In this document: one piece after another, positions 43,143 through 47,874 of the stretch
Layout of the letters: every line of letters starts with the position of its first letter
How positions within the stretch are numbered: position 1 is the first letter of the stretch
DNA from: Streptomyces yangpuensis
GTDB taxonomy: Bacteria > Actinomycetota > Actinomycetes > Streptomycetales > Streptomycetaceae
NCBI RefSeq assembly: GCF_001005295.1
Contig: NZ_LBMK01000002.1
Coordinates: forward strand, 1,520,720-1,568,593
Direction: 5' to 3'
DNA: 47,874 nucleotides
Made by a program: the position numbers and the translations under genes
Notes under the pieces: model-generated
Told to the model about the DNA's origin: nothing
Databases searched by the model: none
Seen by the model: the letters and a program-made list of their open reading frames with translations, nothing else

Positions 43143-44570
43143 CAGCCGGGCGTCCGCGAGCCGGGTAGGGGGGAGGTACTCGCGCACCAGCGTGCGGTGC
43201 CACCAGTCCCCGGTCTCGCGCAGCTCCCGCCAGGTGGTGAAGCGGTACCGGTAGAGCAGGGCGCGGACGTGGACGGGCGGGGCGTCCGGGAACGGGTTGT
43301 GGCGCAGCAGTCGCAGTGTGTCCCGGTCACCCGCCAGCAGCCGCTCCACGAACGGCCCGAACCAGTCGCGCGCATAGCCGGGGGAGATCGCCGCGAACCA
43401 CATCAGCCAGTCCAGCCGCAGGTGGTACGGGGCGAACTGGCGCGGCAGCCTGTGCGGATCGCCCGGTTTGCCCCTGAAGCCGTACTCCTTCCAGTCGCCG
43501 TCCTCGCGCGGCACGCGGTCCGCGGTGCCCTCCACCGCCACCTCCATGCGGACCCGGCCGACCGAGCCGAAGGCCCCGTAGGTGTTGACCAGGTGCAGCG
43601 CGTCGAAGGAGCGGTTCATCACCTGGCGGCGCGAGATCATGTTGAGCACCGGATGGCGGCTGAGGAACAGGACCAGGGCGGTCACCGCGCAGACCAGGAC
43701 CACGAACCACAGGGGGGCCTCCTGGGAGGCGGCGGCCGGGGGCGGACCGGCGAGTCCGGTGAAGTCCACGGCCGACACGGCGAGGGTGATCGTCAGCCAG
43801 TTCAGCCAGGCGAAGTTGCCCGACAGCACGAGCCACAGCTGGGTCGCGACGACGGCCCCGGCGGCGTACGAGGCCACCGGCTGCGGAGTGAACAGGAGCA
43901 CCGGGACGACCAGCTGCGTCACGTGGTTGGCGGCGCACTCCACCCGGTGCAGCGGCTTCGGCAGGTGGTGGAAGAACCAGCTCAGCGGCCCTGCCATCGG
44001 CTGCGTCTCGTGGTGGAAGTAGAGACAGGTGAGCCCCCGCCAGCAGGGGTCCCCGCGCATCTTGATCAGCCCGGCCCCGAACTCGACGCGGAAGAGCAGC
44101 CAGCGCAGCAGCCACAGCACGAGCACGGGAGGCCCGGTCCGGGCGTTGCCGAGGAACACCGCGAGGAAGCCGGCCTCCAGCAGCAGTGACTCCCAGCCGA
44201 AGGAGTACCAGGTCTGGCCGACGTTCACGATGGAGAGGTACAGCAGCCACAGGGCCGCCCACATCGCCATGGCCGCGGCCAGCGGCACCTGGTCCCCGGC
44301 TCCGGCGGCCAGGGCCGCCGCCAGCGCGGCCCCGGTCCAGGCGCAGCCCGCGAAGAGCCGGTCCGAGTAGCGCAGTTGGAACAGGCTCGGGGCGCGCCGG
44401 AAGGGCACGTACCGTACGTAGCGCGGCACGGGCAGCATGCCGTGCGCCCCGATCAGGGCCCGGAACTGCAGGGCGGCCCCGAGGAAGGCGACGAGGTAGA
44501 CGCCGGCCAGAGCCCGCTGGAAGACCAGACGGGCGAGCCAGTACCCGGGCGCCGTGAACCAGTCCATCAC
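43128..44570 (-). CDS. Lipase maturation factor family membrane protein
   Basis: This 480-residue protein starts at ATG 44570 (second ATG one codon later). Several membrane helices, with the LMF1/LMF2 landmarks: GWESLLLEAGFLAVFLGN, LLRWLLFRVEFGAGLIKMRGD, CLYFHHETQPMAGPLSWFFH, NTYGAFGSVGRVRMEV and APYHLRLDWLMWFAA. In animals LMF1 assists lipase folding in the ER; the bacterial role is unknown. It is divergent from the lipoprotein gene over a 244-bp gap that holds repeated CCGGTCCGGTGGCC words. Confidence 0.9.
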   Translation of the reverse strand: MMDWFTAPGYWLARLVFQRALAGVYLVAFLGAALQFRALIGAHGMLPVPRYVRYVPFRRAPSLFQLRYSDRLFAGCAWTGAALAAALAAGAGDQVPLAAAMAMWAALWLLYLSIVNVGQTWYSFGWESLLLEAGFLAVFLGNARTGPPVLVLWLLRWLLFRVEFGAGLIKMRGDPCWRGLTCLYFHHETQPMAGPLSWFFHHLPKPLHRVECAANHVTQLVVPVLLFTPQPVASYAAGAVVATQLWLVLSGNFAWLNWLTITLAVSAVDFTGLAGPPPAAASQEAPLWFVVLVCAVTALVLFLSRHPVLNMISRRQVMNRSFDALHLVNTYGAFGSVGRVRMEVAVEGTADRVPREDGDWKEYGFRGKPGDPHRLPRQFAPYHLRLDWLMWFAAISPGYARDWFGPFVERLLAGDRDTLRLLRHNPFPDAPPVHVRALLYRYRFTTWRELRETGDWWHRTLVREYLPPTRLADARLSEPE

Positions 44571-44814
44571 CTCCAGTATCCGGCCGCCCGGCCGACACCG
44601 ACACCGGCCGGTGCGCGCGGGCGGTGGCCGGTACGGCGAGCCGGTCCGGTGGCCCGGTCCGGCGCCCCGGTCCGGTGGCCGATGTCCTGAACGCGTTCGA
44701 TTCGATGGTCGGGTCCGTGCGGCCTCTCGGGCGCGTCGGCGCGCACTCCGGTTGCGACTTCCGCGCGGATGCGGCAGACAAGAGGGAGCAATCGGGGCGA
44801 AAAGGGAGAACTTC

Positions 44815-46083
44815 GTGAACGGACCGTCACTTCCGACACCTCGTCAGGCGTCGCGTCGTCAGGCACCGGCCGGCGCCGCCCTCTTCGCCCTGCTCGGCCT
44901 CTTCGCCGTGGCCTGCGGCGGGCACGAGGAGCCGACCAGCGCGGCCGGACCCGAGAGTCAGGAGGTCTACCTCCAGCCGGTGGCCAGCGCCGGCCCCGAC
45001 CCCTTCACCGCCTCCTCGGCCACCGGCGAGTCGGCACCCGCCCAGCCCCCGCTGCCCAACCCCACCGGGCAGGGCATCCGCACGGTCAACGCGGCCACCC
45101 CCGGCCTCTACGGCGGCACCCAGCGGCTCGGCAGCTGCGATGTGGAACAGCAGGTGCAGCACCTGACGGACGACAGCGGCAAGGCCCGCGCCTTCGCCGA
45201 GGCGTCCCGGATCGAAGTGGCCAGGATCCCCGAGTTCCTGCGCGGGCTCACCCCCGTGGTGCTGCGGGCCGACACCCGCGTCACCAACCACGGTTTCCGC
45301 GGCGGCCGCGCCGCCGGCTACCAGTCCGTCCTCCAGGCGGGCACCGCCGTCCTCGTCGACGACCACGGCATGCCACGGGTCAGGTGCGGCTGCGGCAACC
45401 CGCTCGGCTCCCCGCGCTCGGCCAAGGGGAGCCCGGTGCACAAGGGCGACCCGTGGAACGGCTACCAGCCCAACCAGGTCGTCGTCATCGAACCCACCAC
45501 CCACGTGATCGACAACCTGGTGATCGTCAACGTCGCGGACAACACCTGGATCGAGCGCAAGCGCGGCGACGACGGGGCCCAGGACCGGACCCCGCAGGCC
45601 CTGCCCCCCTACGACCCGGCCGACGGCATCCCGAGCGGCCCCGCCAACCCCTCCGGCGCCGCCTCCGCAGCGCCCTGCCCGAGCACCCCCGGGGCCGGGC
45701 AGGCGGACTGCACCCCGTACCCGTCGGACCAGGCGGCCCCGCAGTCACCGGGCGCGAACCAGCCGCAGAGCCCCGCAGTGCCGCTGAACCCCTCCACCCG
45801 GCCCCGGCAGCCCCAGCAGCCCCAGAAACGGCCGCCGTCGGACCTCCCGTCCGACCCGCTGACGCAGGACCCCGCCGACCCGGCGCTCCCGCCGTACCCC
45901 GACGGATCGACGACGCAGCCCGGCGATCCCCAGGACCCGTACGCCGACCCCTACGCCGATCCCTATGCCGACACCTACACCGATCCGTACGCCGACCCGT
46001 ACACGGATCCCTCCACCGACCCCTACGCCGACCCGGACCTCCAGCCGACCGCCGACCAGGACCACCCGCTGGAGAGCGCCTGA
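44815..46083 (+). CDS. DUF6777-type lipoprotein with repeat tail
   Basis: This 422-residue protein starts at GTG with AAGGGAGAA four bases upstream. Lipobox LFAVAC-GG gives a lipidated Cys near residue 32. The folded domain (about 50-230) holds the DUF6777 pattern: EVYLQPVASAGPDPF, ATPGLYGGT, CDVEQQVQHLTDDSGKARAF, VLVDDHGMPRVRCGCGNPL and VIVNVADNTW. The last 150 residues are disordered, Pro/Gln-rich, ending in a D-P-Y-A/T repeat (about nine units). Anchored outside the membrane; function unknown. The next gene, a signalling phosphatase, begins 25 bp downstream and may be cotranscribed. Confidence 0.9.
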   Translation: MNGPSLPTPRQASRRQAPAGAALFALLGLFAVACGGHEEPTSAAGPESQEVYLQPVASAGPDPFTASSATGESAPAQPPLPNPTGQGIRTVNAATPGLYGGTQRLGSCDVEQQVQHLTDDSGKARAFAEASRIEVARIPEFLRGLTPVVLRADTRVTNHGFRGGRAAGYQSVLQAGTAVLVDDHGMPRVRCGCGNPLGSPRSAKGSPVHKGDPWNGYQPNQVVVIEPTTHVIDNLVIVNVADNTWIERKRGDDGAQDRTPQALPPYDPADGIPSGPANPSGAASAAPCPSTPGAGQADCTPYPSDQAAPQSPGANQPQSPAVPLNPSTRPRQPQQPQKRPPSDLPSDPLTQDPADPALPPYPDGSTTQPGDPQDPYADPYADPYADTYTDPYADPYTDPSTDPYADPDLQPTADQDHPLESA

Positions 46084-46108
46084 CCGGCCCGTGTGTCATG
46101 GTGGACCG

Positions 46109-47874
46109 GTGCCGACCACCGTATCGCTGCCGGACGACTGGCCCGCACACCCGGACCGGTCGCTCTCGCTCAACCGCATGGGAAGTTTCGACTGGGACCT
46201 GGTCACCGGTCTCATGCACATGGACGAAGCCGCCCTCGACGTCTTCGACCTGACCCCCGCGGAATACGACGGCCGGCCCGAGTCCCTCTCCCCGCGGGTA
46301 CCGCCCGCCGAGTCGGCCCGGCTCGACGCCATGGTCTCCTCCGCCCTCAAGAGCGAGGTGGACAGCTACGGCGCCTACTTCCGCATCCGCTGCCGGGACG
46401 GGCGGCTGCGCTGGACCCACACCCAGGGCCGCGTCATGCGCGGCGGGGACGGGCGCCCCCACCGGATCATCGGCATCGTCCGGGACGCCACCGAGGAACT
46501 CAGCCACTCGGCGGAACGCCTCGGACTGGACGAGGAACGGCGCCGGCAGACCTCGGTGGTCGAGTCCACCACCGCCGCCCTCGCGCACGCCCGGACCGTC
46601 CAGGACGTCATCGACGCGCTCGGCGACGCCCACGGCCTGGAGCGGCTGGGCTCCATGGGCATGGTGATGGGCCTGGTCGAAGCCGGCCGGATCCACCTGG
46701 TGGCCGAAGGCCCCGACGGCAGCTTCGTCCCCGGGACCCGCTACACCCGCATCGACGAGCAGTACCCGATGAGCGAGGTGGTCCGATCCCTCCAGCCGCG
46801 CTTCCTCGACTCGGCGGAGGAGTTCGCCCAGGGCTACCCGGCGCTCTGGGCGAAGATCTCGTACATGCAGATCTCGGCCGCCGCCTACCTGCCGCTCATC
46901 GCCCAGGCCCGCCCGATCGGCGCCATCGGACTGCTCTACCAGGACAAGGACGGCTTCACCCAGGAGGAGCGCAACCTGCTCGTCGCCCTCGGCAGCAGCA
47001 TCGCCCAGAGCCTCCAGCGGGCCATGCTGCTGGAACAGGAGCACGACCTGGCCGAAGGCCTCCAGCAGGCCATGCTGCCCCGGCGGATCCCCGCCGTCCC
47101 CGGCGGGGAGATCGCCGTACGGTACCGCTCCGCCCGCATGGGCCAGGACATCGGCGGCGACTGGTACGACGTCATCCCGCTGCCCGGCGGCCGGGTCGGC
47201 GCGGTCATCGGCGACGTCCAGGGCCACGACACCCACGCGGCCGCGGTCATGGGCCAGCTGCGCATCGTCCTGCGCGCGTACGCCGCCGAAGGACACTCGC
47301 CCGGCACCGTCATGGCCCGCGCCTCCGTCTTCCTGCACGAGCTGGACACCGAGCGCTTCGCGACCTGCACGTACGTGGAGGCCGACCTCTCCACCGGCGT
47401 GCTCCAGGTGGTCCGCGCCGGCCACATCGACCCCCTGCTGCGCACCCGCGACGGGGACTGCCACCGGCTCCCGGTGGGCGGCGGCATGCCGCTCGGCCTC
47501 TCGGCGGAGTTCGGCCGGCTCGAGTACCCGGTGACCACCGTGGAACTGGATCCGGGAGAAACGCTCCTGCTGTGCACGGACGGCCTGGTCGAGCACCCCG
47601 GGTCCGACCTCGACGACGGAATGCACCTGCTGACCTCCCACATCCGCGGCGGCCCCGCCGACCTGCAGCTCCTCGCCGACCGCCTGTGCGAGATCGCCAC
47701 CGAACGTGGCGGCAACGACGACATGGCCCTCCTGTTGCTGCGCCGCCGCCCCGCCCCCGCCCCGCCCGGCGGCGGCCGGCTCCAGCAGCACGTGGCACCG
47801 GGCGACCCGGAGGCCCTGGTGGCCGCCCGCCACATGATCGGCGCGGCGGTACGCGCCTGGGGCGCGCGGGGACG
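46109..47874 (+). CDS. PAS-GAF-SpoIIE/PP2C phosphatase, 3' end cut by window
   Basis: A GTG at 46109 gives VPTTVSLPDDWPAHPDRS then a PAS domain (about 20-125: GSFDWDLVTGLMHMDEAAL, YFRIRCRDGRLRWTHTQG). A GAF-like sensor follows (about 150-310). The PP2C domain (about 320-560) has all metal motifs: GGDWYDV, GDVQGHDTHAAAVM, LLLCTDGLVEHPG-type loop and GGNDDMALLLLRRR. The last visible residues (EALVAARHMIGAAVRAWGARG) look like the start of an RsbW-type ATPase domain, so the full protein probably also has an anti-sigma kinase end. Its likely role is dephosphorylating an anti-anti-sigma factor in response to a signal. No stop inside the window. Confidence 0.92.
   Translation, partial: MPTTVSLPDDWPAHPDRSLSLNRMGSFDWDLVTGLMHMDEAALDVFDLTPAEYDGRPESLSPRVPPAESARLDAMVSSALKSEVDSYGAYFRIRCRDGRLRWTHTQGRVMRGGDGRPHRIIGIVRDATEELSHSAERLGLDEERRRQTSVVESTTAALAHARTVQDVIDALGDAHGLERLGSMGMVMGLVEAGRIHLVAEGPDGSFVPGTRYTRIDEQYPMSEVVRSLQPRFLDSAEEFAQGYPALWAKISYMQISAAAYLPLIAQARPIGAIGLLYQDKDGFTQEERNLLVALGSSIAQSLQRAMLLEQEHDLAEGLQQAMLPRRIPAVPGGEIAVRYRSARMGQDIGGDWYDVIPLPGGRVGAVIGDVQGHDTHAAAVMGQLRIVLRAYAAEGHSPGTVMARASVFLHELDTERFATCTYVEADLSTGVLQVVRAGHIDPLLRTRDGDCHRLPVGGGMPLGLSAEFGRLEYPVTTVELDPGETLLLCTDGLVEHPGSDLDDGMHLLTSHIRGGPADLQLLADRLCEIATERGGNDDMALLLLRRRPAPAPPGGGRLQQHVAPGDPEALVAARHMIGAAVRAWGARG

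Noticed and set aside
45527..47833. 768-codon minus-strand open frame at the window end
   Set aside because: Antisense to the DUF6777 lipoprotein and the PAS-GAF-PP2C gene, whose motifs are unmistakable on the plus strand.

Overview
The window is high-GC actinobacterial DNA, almost certainly Streptomyces. Codon third positions are strongly G/C, GTG and TTG starts are common, and it carries typical streptomycete families: SpoIIE-type phosphatases, an Rpf/LysM/M23 wall hydrolase, DUF5994 proteins, a DUF6777 lipoprotein and ArsO/ArsT-type arsenic genes. I saw no rRNA, tRNA or CRISPR array. All assignments come from reading the sequence; no database search was run.

Region 1 (1-14.9 kb) looks like a defence or conflict region. 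The C-terminal remnant of an N-6 DNA methylase (124-741, minus) precedes a 2,289-residue DUF4011-type SF1 helicase with a Vsr-like nuclease domain and a DUF3320-like C-terminus. Then comes a tight four-gene operon (8407-14854) that I cannot assign to a named system: a membrane-anchored coiled-coil protein; a protein resembling glutamate-cysteine-ligase-type COOH-NH2 ligases; a Cys/His zinc-cluster protein ending in a minimal KH motif; and a protein with a putative Cdc48-N-like start, a vWA domain with a complete MIDAS and an R-x4-H motif suggesting a HEPN RNase. The last three genes are coupled through ATGA overlaps. This is the best candidate for an undescribed system.

Region 2 (14.9-19.1 kb) holds a basic hypothetical protein, small regulatory-type genes, a truncated SpoIIE-like phosphatase and one intact plus two broken DUF5994 genes. 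The intact gene and one broken copy share a conserved leader whose hairpin has different base pairs in the two copies, suggesting a cis-acting RNA.

Region 3 (19.2-29.6 kb) is an arsenic-resistance island in two halves, each with its own ArsR: trxB/arsT-arsC-arsC' facing arsR-aquaporin-arsO, then tauE, arsN-like GNAT-arsR2 and arsO2 facing a 68-residue peptide with four CC pairs, an FAD oxidoreductase with a CC tail, and an MFS transporter. No arsB or acr3 gene is present; the aquaporin is the likely arsenite exit route.

Region 4 (29.6-33.5 kb) looks like a small mobile or scarred segment. Imperfect 37-bp direct repeats flank a secreted toxin-like protein with a coupled partner, an iteron-like repeat, a 445-residue unknown protein and a frameshifted 3' fragment of trxB.

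Region 5 (33.6 kb to the end) looks like ordinary chromosome: panD, a GNAT, an Asp/Glu racemase-like gene, gnd, the Rpf-LysM-M23 hydrolase, a DMT transporter, an SDR, a degenerate HD protein, a conserved-looking 57-residue peptide, an atypical epimerase, a lipase maturation factor, the DUF6777 lipoprotein and a PAS-GAF-PP2C phosphatase cut by the window end.
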